Origin: Chloroflexota bacterium
Lineage (GTDB): Bacteria; Chloroflexota; Anaerolineae; Aggregatilineales; J027
Length of the DNA stretch: 64,000 bases
Assembly: GCA_013112715.1 (NCBI GenBank)
Contig: JABFGB010000003.1
Span: forward strand, 186,001 to 250,000
Reading direction: 5' to 3'
Position 1 is the first letter of the stretch. Each line of letters opens with the position of its first letter. The notes beneath the pieces are model-generated. The model was not told the DNA's origin. It saw only the letters and a list, made by a program, of their open reading frames with translations, and searched no databases. The translations under genes were made by a program, and so were the position numbers. Of the stretch, positions 33,085 to 43,397 are shown one piece after another.

Positions 33085-35592
33085 ATGCACATCAAGCCTG
33101 AAATCATGAGTCCTGCCGGATATTGGCCCCAACTGAATGCCGCGATTGAGGCAGGGGCGGATGCCGTCTATTTTGGACTGAAACACTTTACTGCCCGTGC
33201 CAAAGTCGGTTTTACCCTGACTGAACTACCGGATGTCATGCAAACGCTGCATCAGCGGGGTGTCAAGGGTTATGTTACATTTAATACCCTGATTTTTGAC
33301 CACGAACTGCGTGAGGCGTGTAAGACACTTGAGCAAATTGCGCTTGCCGGAGCGGATGCGGTGATTGTGCAAGATGTAGGGATGGCCCAATTGGTGCAAC
33401 AAATCGCGCCGAACCTCGATGTGCATGGTAGCACACAAATGAGCATCACCAGTGCGGAGGGGGTCGCACTCGCACAACGGTTTGGGGTCAGCCGGGTAGT
33501 GCTGGCGCGGGAACTCTCATTGAAAGAAATCCGGACCATCCGTGAGCAGACCGATTGTGAACTGGAAATTTTTGTACACGGAGCGCTGTGTGTGTCCTAT
33601 TCGGGCCAGTGTTTTTCATCGGAGGCGTGGGGCGGACGGAGTGCTAATCGGGGTCAATGTGCCCAAGCGTGTCGTTTGCCCTATGACTTAATTGTGGATG
33701 ATGAAATGAAGCCGTTGGGCGATGCGCGGTATCTGCTGTCGCCCGGCGATCTGTATGCACTGCATCAAATCCCCGAAATCATAGATATTGGGATTTCGAC
33801 GCTCAAGATTGAAGGGCGCTATAAAGATGAAAATTATGTTGCTCTGACCACAAATGCCTATCGTCAAGCGGTGGATGCGGTGTGGGAAAATCGGCCTATT
33901 CCCATTACCCCACAAGATGAGGTCGCCATTGAGCAGGCCTATTCACGGGGATTGGGGCCACATTTCCTGACGGGCACCAATCACCAAGCGGTGGTGTCGG
34001 GGCGTTCGCCGCGCCATCGAGGGGTATTGTGTGGCAGGGTGGTGCGGATTCAGCAGGATGCGGTTGTGGTTGAACCAACCGAGATTCAACAGGTCGCGCC
34101 GCTAAAGGCTGGCGATGGGATTGTTTTTGATGCTGCCGATTGGCGCAGCCCTGAAATTGAGGAAGAGGGCGGACGGTTGTATGAGGTCAAGCCGATTGGC
34201 AAAAATCTCGAACTGCGTTTCGGCAAAGGGGCCATTCATTTTGCGCGTATCCACGTCGGCGATTGGGTGTGGCGCACGCATGATGTGACGGTTGATAAGG
34301 CCGCGAAACCCTTCACCCAAGCGAATACCCCGGTGCATCGCCAGCCTGTGGATGTGCAGGTCATCGCGCATGAGGGTCAGTCGCTTGAATTGAGATGGGT
34401 ACTGGCTAAAAATCCTGAAATCAGAGTTCATGTGCAGTCGGACGAACCCCTGACTCGCGCTAACAACCGCAGCGTCACCGCTGATTATTTGCATCAACAG
34501 CTAGGGCGGCTGGGGAATACGGCGTATCGGTTGGAAAATTTGAGGGCGGATATTGAGGGCGACCCGTTTATTCCCAGTTCGCTATTGAATCGGCTACGTC
34601 AAGAAGCGGTTGAGTTACTGATTCAACAGCAGGCCTATGCACCGGAAATTATTACGACTGATCCCATTGGCGTGTTGGAAGAGGTCCTATTCGCACTTGG
34701 TTATCATTCGGAGGTGGCGCCGCTGGATACCCCCCGACTACATTTATTGGTGAGGACACCGGAACAGTTGGAGGCGGCACTGGAAATTCAGCCTGTCAGC
34801 ATCACCCTCGATTATTTGGATTTGTATGGCCTGAGTCCAGCCGTAGCGCGAATTAAAGAAGCAGGAATTACACCGCGTGTTGCCAGCCCTCGCATTCTTA
34901 AGCCAGAGGAGCAGCGCGTCGTCAATTTCCTGCTACGCTTGGACTGCGAATTGGTGGTGCGTTCGGGTGGTTTATTGGAAGCCTTGCAGGGGCGGCATCA
35001 ACATCCATTAATCGGGGATTTCAGCCTGAATATTGCTAATCAACTTTCGGCGGCTACCTATCTTAGTCTCGGCCTCGCCAAAATTACGCCGACACATGAC
35101 TTAAATGCCGACCAGATTGGCAAATTAGCGCAAGCTATCGGGGGTGAGCGATTTGAAGTGATTGTGTATCACCATCTGCCTGTTTTCCACACCGAACACT
35201 GTGTTTTTTGCCGTTTCCTATCCAGCGGAACAAGCTATGTAGATTGTGGGCAACCCTGCGGAAGCCACAAGGTCGCCCTACGTGATGGGCAAGGCCGCAG
35301 TCATCCTGTCATGGCGGATGTGGGGTGCCGTAATACGGTGTTTGGGGCTGAGGCCCAAGTCGCCAGCCGTCACCTTGACCAAATGCTGCGAAGTGGTATC
35401 TGCGACTATCGGCTGGAATTTGTGCATGAGTCACCCCAGCAGGTGCGAAAAGTCACGGCGGCATTCCAAGCCTATTTTGCAGGCGAAATCACGGCGGCGG
35501 AACTTGACCAGCGACTGCGAAAAGTCATCCCGACGACGGAAGGCTCGTTTTTTGTGCCTGACGATTATCTGCGGCTGCCTGTCATTCAGTAG
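33085..35592 (+). CDS. U32-family protein (RlhA/YdcP-like)
   Basis: 835 residues from ATG 33085. N-terminal U32 domain (1-300): PEIMSPAGYWPQLNAAIEAGADAVYFGL and the U32 signature EIFVHGALCVSYSGQC with further Cys (GQCAQACRLPY). A middle DUF3656-like region follows, then a C-terminal extension with a second cysteine cluster (HCVFCRFL, VDCGQPCGSH, GCRN). Bacterial U32 proteins such as RlhA and TrhP hydroxylate rRNA or tRNA bases and need Fe-S or iron supply; protease activity is doubtful for most members. Long for the family. Overlaps the opposing creatininase gene by 11 nt at the 3-prime end. Confidence 0.88.
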   Translation: MHIKPEIMSPAGYWPQLNAAIEAGADAVYFGLKHFTARAKVGFTLTELPDVMQTLHQRGVKGYVTFNTLIFDHELREACKTLEQIALAGADAVIVQDVGMAQLVQQIAPNLDVHGSTQMSITSAEGVALAQRFGVSRVVLARELSLKEIRTIREQTDCELEIFVHGALCVSYSGQCFSSEAWGGRSANRGQCAQACRLPYDLIVDDEMKPLGDARYLLSPGDLYALHQIPEIIDIGISTLKIEGRYKDENYVALTTNAYRQAVDAVWENRPIPITPQDEVAIEQAYSRGLGPHFLTGTNHQAVVSGRSPRHRGVLCGRVVRIQQDAVVVEPTEIQQVAPLKAGDGIVFDAADWRSPEIEEEGGRLYEVKPIGKNLELRFGKGAIHFARIHVGDWVWRTHDVTVDKAAKPFTQANTPVHRQPVDVQVIAHEGQSLELRWVLAKNPEIRVHVQSDEPLTRANNRSVTADYLHQQLGRLGNTAYRLENLRADIEGDPFIPSSLLNRLRQEAVELLIQQQAYAPEIITTDPIGVLEEVLFALGYHSEVAPLDTPRLHLLVRTPEQLEAALEIQPVSITLDYLDLYGLSPAVARIKEAGITPRVASPRILKPEEQRVVNFLLRLDCELVVRSGGLLEALQGRHQHPLIGDFSLNIANQLSAATYLSLGLAKITPTHDLNADQIGKLAQAIGGERFEVIVYHHLPVFHTEHCVFCRFLSSGTSYVDCGQPCGSHKVALRDGQGRSHPVMADVGCRNTVFGAEAQVASRHLDQMLRSGICDYRLEFVHESPQQVRKVTAAFQAYFAGEITAAELDQRLRKVIPTTEGSFFVPDDYLRLPVIQ

Positions 35593-36388
35593 GTTTTTGG
35601 GACGCTGCAAAAAACTCAGCTTGCAGTTGGGGCGTCACCGTATCGTCCTTAATCAAGCGAGTCGCTTGTGCTAAGACCTTCGCCAGTGCATTCAGCCAAC
35701 GTTCTCCTTTTTCGGCGGTTGCCACACTGCCATCCCCGCGATAATGGGTAGGGTGATCGGCATACCACCAAGTCCCAGTGCTAACCCCCGCATCCCGTAA
35801 GGTTTTCATGCGTTCCAATGGCATTCCTTCACCATCACTGCGGAGTTGATCAGGGTGAACCAAATCGGGGCGGATGACCATAATCGCGCTCGTTTCGACT
35901 TCCCCTGCGTGTCCATCAACAGTAGATACCCATTGTTTTTGCATCGCCGCTTCATCATCGGGGTTGAGGCGTGGTTGGGCCACATAGATGACATAATCAC
36001 GTGGGCTTTCCAACTGTATCTGTAAGAAAAAATGGATGAGGTTTTCATTGCCCCCGTGTGCATTGACGAGGACGATTTTCTTGAGGCCATTACGAGCGAT
36101 TTCACGGCACACGTTATCCATTAGGCGGATAATCAAATCGGCATCAATCGCAATCGTCCCCCCACAGTGACGAGCCTCTAAAATTTGGGTGAAGATAAAA
36201 TCGGGAAAGATGAGAGCGGGTTCGAGATCAGCGGCACGACGGCAGACCTCGCGCCCGATGTACATATCTGTGCCGAGTGGTAAATGGTGGGCGTGGCGTT
36301 CGATACAAGAGAGAGGCAGTAGACAAACACCCTGTGCGGTTGCTACGGCTTGTGGAAATTCATCGCCGGTGAGTTCTTCCCAACGCAT
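35582..36388 (-). CDS. Creatininase-family amidohydrolase
   Basis: 268 residues. Metal ligands typical of the family: Glu and His in CIERHAHHLPLGTD (with Asp of GTD), VLVNAHGGN, and Glu in DGHAGEVETS. Members hydrolyse cyclic or linear amides such as creatinine or the formamide steps in cofactor F420/pyrrole-type pathways. Here the first motif reads ERHAHH in place of E-x-HGxH, so substrate cannot be assigned. Cytosolic. Convergent with the U32 gene. Confidence 0.9.
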   Translation of the reverse strand: MRWEELTGDEFPQAVATAQGVCLLPLSCIERHAHHLPLGTDMYIGREVCRRAADLEPALIFPDFIFTQILEARHCGGTIAIDADLIIRLMDNVCREIARNGLKKIVLVNAHGGNENLIHFFLQIQLESPRDYVIYVAQPRLNPDDEAAMQKQWVSTVDGHAGEVETSAIMVIRPDLVHPDQLRSDGEGMPLERMKTLRDAGVSTGTWWYADHPTHYRGDGSVATAEKGERWLNALAKVLAQATRLIKDDTVTPQLQAEFFAASQKPTE

Positions 36389-36466
36389 GGATTTGACTCC
36401 TTGAGTGACAAAAATACTGGAATCAATACTACCATCGTTGGGGCAAACTCACAGGGTCTGGCGTGA

Positions 36467-37564
36467 TTATTTTGGCACGGCAACCGCATTACGGCGGGCA
36501 ATTTCTTGCCGGACAACAGGGGCGACCTTCGTGCCAAAAAGCTCAATGGCGTGCATCATCTTTTTGTGCTCGATGGTGTTGTAGCCCATATAGAGCGAGA
36601 AACGCTGATGATGAAATAACTCGTGCTGGAACAGGATTTTCTCGATAATTTCATCAGGCGTGCCAACAAAGTCCGCCCCGCGCAAATGACGACCTGTCTC
36701 CATCTGTTGGCGACTGGTTGGCGACCAGCCCCGCTCTCGCCCAATCTGGCTGAACAACATATGGGCTGTCGGATAATATTCGTCTACTGCTTCCTGCGTC
36801 GTGTCAGCAATAAACCCGTGCGAATTGACACTCAATGGGATTTGGTCAGGATTATGCCCAGTCTGTTTGGAGGCATCCCGGTAAAGATGGAAAAATGGGG
36901 CAAAGCGTTCGGGCATCCCACCAATAATCGCCAGTGCCATCGGCAGGCCCAACGACGCCGCCCGGATAACGGATTCCGGTGTGCCACCCACAGCGACCCA
37001 TATCGGTATTTCTTCTTGTACAGGACGTGGATAGATGCCAAGATTCTCAATCGGTGAACGGAATTGACCCGTCCATGTAACATGGTCGGACTCACGGAGT
37101 TTGACCAGTAGCTCCAATTTTTCAGCGAAGAGTTCATTATAATCATGGAGGTCGTAGCCAAACAACGGAAATGACTCGATAAATGAACCGCGCCCCGCCA
37201 TAATTTCGGCCCGCCCATTTGAGAGTAAATCAAGGGTGGCGAAATCTTGAAAGACACGCACCGGGTCGTCCGAACTCAACACGGTGACCGCCGTTGATAA
37301 ACGAATGGATTTGGTGCGTGCAGCGGCGGCCCCCAAGATTACCAGTGGGGATGAGGCCAGATATTCTTCCCGATGATGCTCCCCAATTGCAAAGACATCT
37401 AAACCCACTTGGTCAGCCAATTCAATGGTTTCCAGCAGATTTTGCATCCGCTCCACCGGGCTGATTTTTGCGCCTGTTGTGGGGTGGGGCATTAGTTCGA
37501 CAAAGGTGTGCAGCCCTAGCTCAAAGGGGCGTTCATGATTGGGCGTGTTCGGTACAACTGCCAT
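36467..37564 (-). CDS. LLM-class flavin-dependent oxidoreductase (luciferase-like)
   Basis: 365 residues from ATG 37564; a GTG nine codons upstream is possible. TIM-barrel features of bacterial-luciferase-like monooxygenases: [61 protein letters not shown], and [14 protein letters not shown]. Uses FMN or F420 and a reduced flavin partner. Substrate unknown. Cytosolic. Transcribed away from the globin gene. Confidence 0.92.
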   Translation of the reverse strand: MAVVPNTPNHERPFELGLHTFVELMPHPTTGAKISPVERMQNLLETIELADQVGLDVFAIGEHHREEYLASSPLVILGAAAARTKSIRLSTAVTVLSSDDPVRVFQDFATLDLLSNGRAEIMAGRGSFIESFPLFGYDLHDYNELFAEKLELLVKLRESDHVTWTGQFRSPIENLGIYPRPVQEEIPIWVAVGGTPESVIRAASLGLPMALAIIGGMPERFAPFFHLYRDASKQTGHNPDQIPLSVNSHGFIADTTQEAVDEYYPTAHMLFSQIGRERGWSPTSRQQMETGRHLRGADFVGTPDEIIEKILFQHELFHHQRFSLYMGYNTIEHKKMMHAIELFGTKVAPVVRQEIARRNAVAVPK

Positions 37565-37700
37565 GTTTTTCTCGCTCTTTATGTTGTCCACAAATATCTT
37601 TATAGAGACAGCCTTAGTCGGGGTTAACTTACTTTTTCGTCTAGGAGAGGGTGTACTGCTCTCGTGATGTTTCTGTGACTATGTTGTGATGTCGGTTTTC

Positions 37701-37706
37701 TATAAT
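37701..37706 (+). promoter_or_regulatory. -10 element upstream of the globin gene
   Basis: TATAAT, 136 nt before the globin ATG, in the 278-nt gap between the LLM and globin genes. No convincing -35. The leader would contain a very short ORF (ATG 37738 to TAG 37753) preceding the globin, of unknown meaning. Confidence 0.3.
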
Positions 37707-37842
37707 TGCGTAATTAGTCGGCTATGCAGTCGTTCCTATGAGGAGAATCAAATAGTGAATAATCGGCATCAAACCGAGCGTACCCGAAATAGGTATGAGG
37801 CTGAATCAATAGAAGGATATATGTGTTTTCAGGAGATGTGTG

Positions 37843-38241
37843 ATGCCCGCTCAAACCAATAATACCCTCTATGAGCGACTTGGAGGTGTTTATAGCATTG
37901 CCGCCGTCGTGGATGACTTTATTGACCGAATCATGGTGGATGCACGCCTGAACACAAATCCGCGCCTGGACGAAGCGCATCATCGGGTAACGGCGGCTGG
38001 GTTTAAATATCTCGTCACAGAGTTGGTCTGTCGAGCAACGGGTGGCCCACAACAGTATACGGGTCGGACAATGCGTGATTCTCATCACCATCTTTTGATC
38101 TCGAAGCAGGAGCGGCAAGCCTTTATGGATGATTTTCATCAGACGCTAGATAAGTTCAAGGTTCCACGGCAGGAGCAGGATGAGCTAAAGGGTATCGTCG
38201 AGAGCACACGATCAGATATTGTTGACACAACCCTCGGATAA
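37843..38241 (+). CDS. Truncated haemoglobin, group I (TrHbN type)
   Basis: 132 residues from the second codon ATG 37843 (AGGAG seven bases upstream). NTLYERLGGVYSIAAVVDDF is the TrHb1 N-terminus; the proximal haem His is in RDSHHHLLIS, and the GG motifs that allow the short fold are present (LGG, ATGGPQQYTG). Such globins bind O2 or NO and often protect from NO. Tyr of the distal site B10 is not obvious (a Phe is at this place, VDDFIDRI), so ligand chemistry may differ. Own transcript. Confidence 0.9.
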   Translation: MPAQTNNTLYERLGGVYSIAAVVDDFIDRIMVDARLNTNPRLDEAHHRVTAAGFKYLVTELVCRATGGPQQYTGRTMRDSHHHLLISKQERQAFMDDFHQTLDKFKVPRQEQDELKGIVESTRSDIVDTTLG

Positions 38242-38358
38242 TCGGCAAGGGGGTTGTGGTATCCGAAGCGATTCAGAGAAGGAACATGGCATTCATTTCG
38301 TGTAATACCAACTCCGAAAAACACGTGCCTATAAGCCAATTGGGAGAGGATTCTACTT

Positions 38359-39141
38359 ATGTACAAAGGTCTTGAAAACAAAGTTGCCCTAGTAACTGGG
38401 GCGAGTTCGGGTATTGGTCGAGCCGCTTCAATTGCCTTTGCTAAACAGGGAGCTAAAGTCGTGCTTGCCAGTCGTAATGAGGCAAGCACTTTACAAACGC
38501 TCCATATGGTTGAAGAAGTTGGCGGTGAGGGGATTTTTGTCAAAACTGATGTTTCCATCGCCGACGACGTGGAGAACTTAATCCAGACAACACTGAAGAC
38601 ATATGGACAATTGGATTGTGCGTTTAACAACGCAGGAGTATCCGGGCCAGCAGGCCCCTTGTTCCAGCTTGCTGAGTCGGATTTCCAAGAGATTATGGAT
38701 GTAAATCTCAAGGGTGTGTGGCTATGTATGAAGCACGAATTGACGGCCATGCTTGCCAAGGGTGGCGGTAGTATCGTGAACATGTCGTCTGCTGCTGGAC
38801 TAATCGGCTCTGTAGGTATTGCTGCCTATACAGCAAGTAAGCACGGGGTTATAGGGTTGACCAAGTGCGCTGCCCTCGAATATGCCAAGGCTAATATACG
38901 AGTGAATGCTGTTTGCCCAAGTGTCATTGATAATACGGTGATGGTTAATCAGGTCAAAGCTGCATACCCAGAGGTTTACAATTATTTGCTGGCGACGCAC
39001 CCCGTTGGTCGTATTGGTCAGCCTGAGGAAGTTGCAAATGCTGTCGTGTGGCTCTGCTCCGACGTAGCTTCATTCATTACTGGGGTTGCGTTTCCGATTG
39101 ATGGCGGTACGGTGGCGGGTCAGATTCCAAAGGCTAGTTAG
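38359..39141 (+). CDS. SDR-family oxidoreductase
   Basis: 260 residues, classical short-chain dehydrogenase: cofactor loop TGASSGIG, NNAG, Ser in MSSAAG, catalytic YTASK, and C-terminal GVAFPIDGGTVAG. ASRN after strand 2 (Ala-Ser-Arg) suggests NADP(H). Close to glucose- or 3-oxoacyl-type SDRs; substrate unknown. About 117 nt after the globin gene on the same strand. Confidence 0.92.
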   Translation: MYKGLENKVALVTGASSGIGRAASIAFAKQGAKVVLASRNEASTLQTLHMVEEVGGEGIFVKTDVSIADDVENLIQTTLKTYGQLDCAFNNAGVSGPAGPLFQLAESDFQEIMDVNLKGVWLCMKHELTAMLAKGGGSIVNMSSAAGLIGSVGIAAYTASKHGVIGLTKCAALEYAKANIRVNAVCPSVIDNTVMVNQVKAAYPEVYNYLLATHPVGRIGQPEEVANAVVWLCSDVASFITGVAFPIDGGTVAGQIPKAS

Positions 39142-39426
39142 AGATAATCTAGCGGTCTACATTGAGGTTGGGTTTGTTTCCATCATGAGTCATCCCGAAA
39201 TTTATCGGAGCGGCCGCCGTTCGTCCGTAGGAGAGGGCCTGCAGGCCTCTTCTACCTAAACTCACAGATTTGCTCTATGCGTTAGCCTGCTTATCAAATT
39301 TGGGATGGCTCATGTGAATCTCATCGTATTCCACAAACCCCCCGGTAGGCCATGGCGAAGGAAGCCCGCTTCACGTAGCGTCAGCGGGCCAGTTCTATAA
39401 CTCTCTTTTCGGAAATCCTATGGCTG
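39142..39426. other. Convergent intergenic region with two palindromic elements
   Basis: 285 nt between the SDR and the 39427 gene stops. It contains GGCCTGCAGGCC, a perfect 12-bp palindrome near 39234, flanked by AGAG/CTCT, and a hairpin GCCCGCT (39363-39369)/AGCGGGC (39382-39388) with a 12-nt loop near the minus-strand gene end. Neither has a T-run, so termination is uncertain. No gene seen. Confidence 0.45.
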
Positions 39427-40353
39427 TTATACAGCGCAACTGCCTGCTTGAATTGGTGTGCCCGGTATCGGCCCGACTTGTAGGGCAGTCTCATAGGCTG
39501 ATTGACCACTTGAATACTCTGCGCCCAATATCACGACAGGATCAATGTCTGACCAAGCTGTGCCTTGTGACTCAAAATAGGCAGCGAGGGTGATGTAGGT
39601 ATCCTGAAAAGCATAACTGTTGAAGATCAGGGCGGCTTCGTACATTTCGGGTGCGGTTGCCCCTTGTGCCGCCAAAAGTTCGAGCAAACCTAGTAGGGCC
39701 ATGCCGTGATTACAATCGGGATAGGCCGTGTGGTTGCCACAGCAAGGACGGAAAATGGTTTCAGCGACCTGATAGACTAATACTTGCTGCTTGGCGGTTA
39801 ATGTCATCAAGTTGCCACTGCTGTAAAGAGCCACCGCATCTCGTTTGCCAAGCGTCCATCCACCTGTCGAGGCATATTCGCCAAGTGGTACTTCGGCTGC
39901 ATGTTGCATCATTGGCCCTTCATCCAAGACCATGCTGTGTTGGGTCAAACCGAGTGCCCAGAGGACATTCGTCCAAAACTGAATATTGTCGGGTGTAAAT
40001 GTGATGTGTTGAAGTGTATCCTGCAAAAGGATTTCTTGCTGCTCGTCATTTAGATTGCCCATCAGATTTTCGTACTTTATTAAGTCAATCGCACCTGTAT
40101 CTACCAATTTTTGACCCATATCGCCCCACTGCACTGCAATTATTGTGCCTGATGTTGGGGCTACTTGCGCACTTAATGCGGTATAGGTGAAATTTTCCCC
40201 AATAGGAGTTGGGGCGGCGGTTGACACTTGTTCGGGGTAAGTGGGTGGTTGACTCAGTTGGAATGCGCCCAATAACTGACCCAATTTAAACACCGTGAAC
40301 CATAGGCCCATAACTCCGATGAATACCATTGACCCCCAAATCGCTTTTCTCAC
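39427..40353 (-). CDS. Membrane-anchored protein of unknown function with CCGNH and DCNH motifs
   Basis: 308 residues, one N-terminal membrane helix (about 7-27), a Pro/Thr linker and a large extracytoplasmic domain. A compact Cys/His cluster RPCCGNHTAYPDCNHG near residues 203-218 could bind metal or haem, and is followed by helices LLGLLELLAAQGA and EAALIFNSYAF. No known family is recognised. It is last in a minus-strand series after copA and the His-rich small protein, so a copper-related role outside the membrane is plausible but unproven. Confidence 0.7.
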   Translation of the reverse strand: MRKAIWGSMVFIGVMGLWFTVFKLGQLLGAFQLSQPPTYPEQVSTAAPTPIGENFTYTALSAQVAPTSGTIIAVQWGDMGQKLVDTGAIDLIKYENLMGNLNDEQQEILLQDTLQHITFTPDNIQFWTNVLWALGLTQHSMVLDEGPMMQHAAEVPLGEYASTGGWTLGKRDAVALYSSGNLMTLTAKQQVLVYQVAETIFRPCCGNHTAYPDCNHGMALLGLLELLAAQGATAPEMYEAALIFNSYAFQDTYITLAAYFESQGTAWSDIDPVVILGAEYSSGQSAYETALQVGPIPGTPIQAGSCAV

Positions 40354-40402
40354 GGTGTTTCCTCCTAATTTCTCTCAATCCCCTTGTATGCGGGCGGTAG
40401 GA

Positions 40403-40648
40403 TCATGAATGATGGCTTTCACTTTCACTGATATTCCATTGGGTCGGAGATAGGTGGTGCTGTTCGGAGGGTTTATGATTGTGGCGCATCATGGTTCTCA
40501 TCATGAGCAAATGGAGTAGGGGGCATAGTACAACCATTCCAAAATAGAATACAGCATTAGCTGGCAGGCCGAGTACAGCTACTGCCCCTAATGCTGTCAA
40601 CGGGATTAGGCAACAAGCCAACATCAACAGGATGTGTTTGGTAGCCAT
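40403..40648 (-). CDS. Small membrane protein with His-rich tail
   Basis: 81 residues from ATG 40648 (GTG 40654 possible; AGGA lies upstream). Two hydrophobic helices, with CPLLHLLMMRTMMRHNH at the end of the second, then a His-rich C-terminus (HHLSP, ESHHS). Met and His side chains are typical soft metal ligands. Resembles small DUF2933-type proteins found in copper loci. Lies between copA and the 39427 gene. Confidence 0.65.
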   Translation of the reverse strand: MATKHILLMLACCLIPLTALGAVAVLGLPANAVFYFGMVVLCPLLHLLMMRTMMRHNHKPSEQHHLSPTQWNISESESHHS

Positions 40649-40748
40649 GATCACTTTGTCCTTTCTGTGCAGCAACTTTTGCTTAGATTACTGACAAGAG
40701 TAAAGCCTCCATCATTGCATTAAAATGGAGGCCATTCGTTTGCTAAGG

Positions 40749-43079
40749 TTAATAGCCTATGCCCAGATTGGCGGCTACCTGTAAATCGCTTTGTTCACGG
40801 GGCAGCAGGACTCTGTTACCCATCTTCTTACCCCGGAGGCGCAACGAGTTGGAAACAACACTGACGCTGCTAAAGGCCATAGCGAAAGCAGCGAGCATTG
40901 GGTTGAGTTCCCGCAGCATCATCGGGCCAAATTCCAGCATCGCCAATACGCCAGCAGCGACGGGAATGAGAATGACATTGTAGCCAAAAGCCCAGAATAG
41001 ATTTTGATAGATGACCTGCATGGTTTGATGCGAGAGCCGGATGGCAGTCGGGACGGTTCGCAAATCACCACGCATCAAGGTGACATCGGCGGTTTCCATT
41101 GCTACATCCGTTCCCGTGCCAATCGCCATGCCGACATCGGCTTGGGCGAGGGCAGGGGCGTCGTTGATACCATCCCCGACCATTGCTACCGTCAATCCCT
41201 CGGCTTGCAGTTTTTGAATTTGGGCAGCTTTTTCACTGGGTTGTACTTCGGCTAATACGCGGTCAATGCCCGCTTCGGCGGCAATCGCTTGGGCGGTGGC
41301 ATGGTTATCCCCGGTCAGCATAATGACCTGTAGACCCATTGCCTGCATGGCCGCAACGGCATCACGTGAGCCTTCTTTGATGGTATCGGCAACGGCGATT
41401 ACCCCAACGATTTGGTTATCTAGGGCGACCCACATGGCGGTTTTGCCCTGCGCTTGCAGCTTTTCGGCTTCGATCTCAAGGTTGGCGAGGGCGATGTGGC
41501 GTTCTTTCATCAATTTGCGATTACCGATCAATACTTGCTGACCTTCCACTTGGGCTGTAACGCCGTGTCCGGTGATGGCCTCAAATTGCTGCGGGTCGAA
41601 CAGGGTCAACCCTAGATTTTGCGCGGCTTGTACAATGGCCTCCCCCAATGGATGCTCACTGCCCCGTTCGGCACTGGCGGCAAGGGCAAGAACTCGATCT
41701 TTATCCATCTGGGTGTTTTCGCTTAAGACAATATCGGTGACGGTGGGTTCGCCTTTGGTAATCGTGCCCGTCTTGTCCAAGACAATCGCCTGTAGTTTAT
41801 GGGCACTTTCGAGTGAACGGCTGTTTTTGAACAGAATGCCGTTTTCAGCACCTTTGCCAACACCGACCATAATCGCGGTGGGGGTAGCTAGGCCCATCGC
41901 ACACGGGCAGGCGATGACCAGAACAGCGATGGTACGAATCAGCGCATGGGTGAAATCGCCATCTATGGCATACCAAACCCCAAAGGTCAGGATGGCAAGG
42001 ACAATCACCGCAGGCACAAACACCGCCGCGACCTGATCTACAATCGCTTGGATAGGGGCTTTGCTACCTTGTGCCTGTTCCACCAATTTGATAATTTGGG
42101 CGAGGGCGGTTTGTTTGCCGATGCGGGTGGCCTCAAATTTCAGCAGGCCATTTTTGTTGAGTGTCGCTCCAATGACCATCTCGCCGGGGGATTTGCTGAC
42201 GGGGAGGGATTCACCCGTGAGCATACTTTCGTCTACGGAACTGCTGCCCTCTTTAACGACACCATCCACCGGGAATTTTTCGCCGGGGCGCACGATCACG
42301 AGATCACCCAAACGGACTTCACTGATAGGCACATCTAATTCGATCCCACCACGAACGACCCGGGCGGTTTTGGGCTGTAGGCCGATCAGTTTTTTGATGG
42401 CTTCGCTCGTCCGACCTTTGGCACGGGCCTCCAACAATTTGCCGAGGACGATAAGTGTAATGATGATGGCGGCGGTTTCAAAATAGACGTGTTCGCCGAG
42501 ACCTTCAATCCCCAACGCAATCGGAATGCTGTAGAAATAGGCGACGGATGATCCCATTGCCACCAATACATCCATATTGGCAGCCCCATTGCGGAGGGCT
42601 TTGTACGCGCCGACATAATAATCTTTGCCGACATAAAATTGGACGGGGGTTGCGATGATCCAGAACAGGATATTGACCCAGCTTTCCATCGCCCACATGC
42701 CCAACAAGTCCAAATCGCGGGCCATGCTGAACGCTAATAGTGGGAAGGAGAAAATCGCCCCGACCCAAAAGCGCCGTTGTTGATGTTTCAATTCAGCGGC
42801 ACGGGCTTCGGCTTCTTTGTCCTGCAATTCTTCTTCTTCGGCAGCCACAACCACGCCATAACCAGCGTTTTCAACCGCTGCCACGAGGGAGTTGGTGGAA
42901 ACGGTTGGGGCAATCTTTACAACGGCCCGTTCGGTAGCAAAATTGACATCGGCTTCAACTACGCCTTCCACTTTGCGTAGGGCACGATTGACGGCCTTTG
43001 AACAATTGGTGCAAGTCATCCCAGTGATGGGAAGTTCAATGGTAATGAGGTTGTTGGGTGCGACGGTGGCGTCTGACAT
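40749..43079 (-). CDS. copA: Copper-translocating P1B-type ATPase
   Basis: 776 residues from ATG 43079 (AAAGGA upstream). One N-terminal heavy-metal domain with GMTCTNC (Cys23, Cys26), eight membrane helices, TGE (288-290), CPC (391-393) in helix 6, phosphorylation DKTGT (435-439), and SEHP (His476) of the P1B class. Helix 7 has YN and helix 8 MAFSS, the Cu(I) signature of CopA. It exports Cu(I) from the cytosol. Preceded by copZ with an intercistronic terminator and controlled by CsoR. Confidence 0.97.
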   Translation of the reverse strand: MSDATVAPNNLITIELPITGMTCTNCSKAVNRALRKVEGVVEADVNFATERAVVKIAPTVSTNSLVAAVENAGYGVVVAAEEEELQDKEAEARAAELKHQQRRFWVGAIFSFPLLAFSMARDLDLLGMWAMESWVNILFWIIATPVQFYVGKDYYVGAYKALRNGAANMDVLVAMGSSVAYFYSIPIALGIEGLGEHVYFETAAIIITLIVLGKLLEARAKGRTSEAIKKLIGLQPKTARVVRGGIELDVPISEVRLGDLVIVRPGEKFPVDGVVKEGSSSVDESMLTGESLPVSKSPGEMVIGATLNKNGLLKFEATRIGKQTALAQIIKLVEQAQGSKAPIQAIVDQVAAVFVPAVIVLAILTFGVWYAIDGDFTHALIRTIAVLVIACPCAMGLATPTAIMVGVGKGAENGILFKNSRSLESAHKLQAIVLDKTGTITKGEPTVTDIVLSENTQMDKDRVLALAASAERGSEHPLGEAIVQAAQNLGLTLFDPQQFEAITGHGVTAQVEGQQVLIGNRKLMKERHIALANLEIEAEKLQAQGKTAMWVALDNQIVGVIAVADTIKEGSRDAVAAMQAMGLQVIMLTGDNHATAQAIAAEAGIDRVLAEVQPSEKAAQIQKLQAEGLTVAMVGDGINDAPALAQADVGMAIGTGTDVAMETADVTLMRGDLRTVPTAIRLSHQTMQVIYQNLFWAFGYNVILIPVAAGVLAMLEFGPMMLRELNPMLAAFAMAFSSVSVVSNSLRLRGKKMGNRVLLPREQSDLQVAANLGIGY

Positions 43080-43112
43080 CTATGATCCTTTCTGAATGTC
43101 GTTTCATGCACC

Positions 43113-43141
43113 GAAAAAAAAGCCCTGTTGTGAAGCAGGGC
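43113..43141 (-). terminator. Intrinsic terminator between copZ and copA
   Basis: On the minus strand GCCCTG (43141-43136), an 8-nt loop and CAGGGC (43127-43122) are followed by eight T (43121-43114). Full intrinsic terminator immediately after copZ, so copA probably gets reduced read-through from the csoR promoter. Confidence 0.85.
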
Positions 43142-43152
43142 ATGGAAATGCG

Positions 43153-43368
43153 TTAGGCCTTGACTTCTTCGGGGGGATATTCAATTTCAACAAGCGCGTT
43201 TTTGATTTGTTCCCATGTGGCTGGATTATCCCATTCGACGACGACCTGCTTGGTTTTTTCGTCGGCATGGGCCGATTTTACGCCGGCGATGCTTTTGATT
43301 TCACGCTCTACCGTATGGACACAGTGACCGCAGCTAATGGCTGGAACGTTGAAGGTTTTAGTAGACAT
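43153..43368 (-). CDS. copZ: Copper chaperone CopZ (heavy-metal-associated domain)
   Basis: 71 residues, a single ferredoxin-like HMA domain. Metal site is ISCGHCVHTV (CGHC, CxxC). AGGAG lies eight bases before the ATG. It binds Cu(I) and passes it to CopA or CsoR. Sits between csoR and copA, 29 nt after csoR, and is followed by an intrinsic terminator. Confidence 0.92.
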   Translation of the reverse strand: MSTKTFNVPAISCGHCVHTVEREIKSIAGVKSAHADEKTKQVVVEWDNPATWEQIKNALVEIEYPPEEVKA

Positions 43369-43397
43369 TGAGACTTCTCCTAATAGATGATGTTGGT

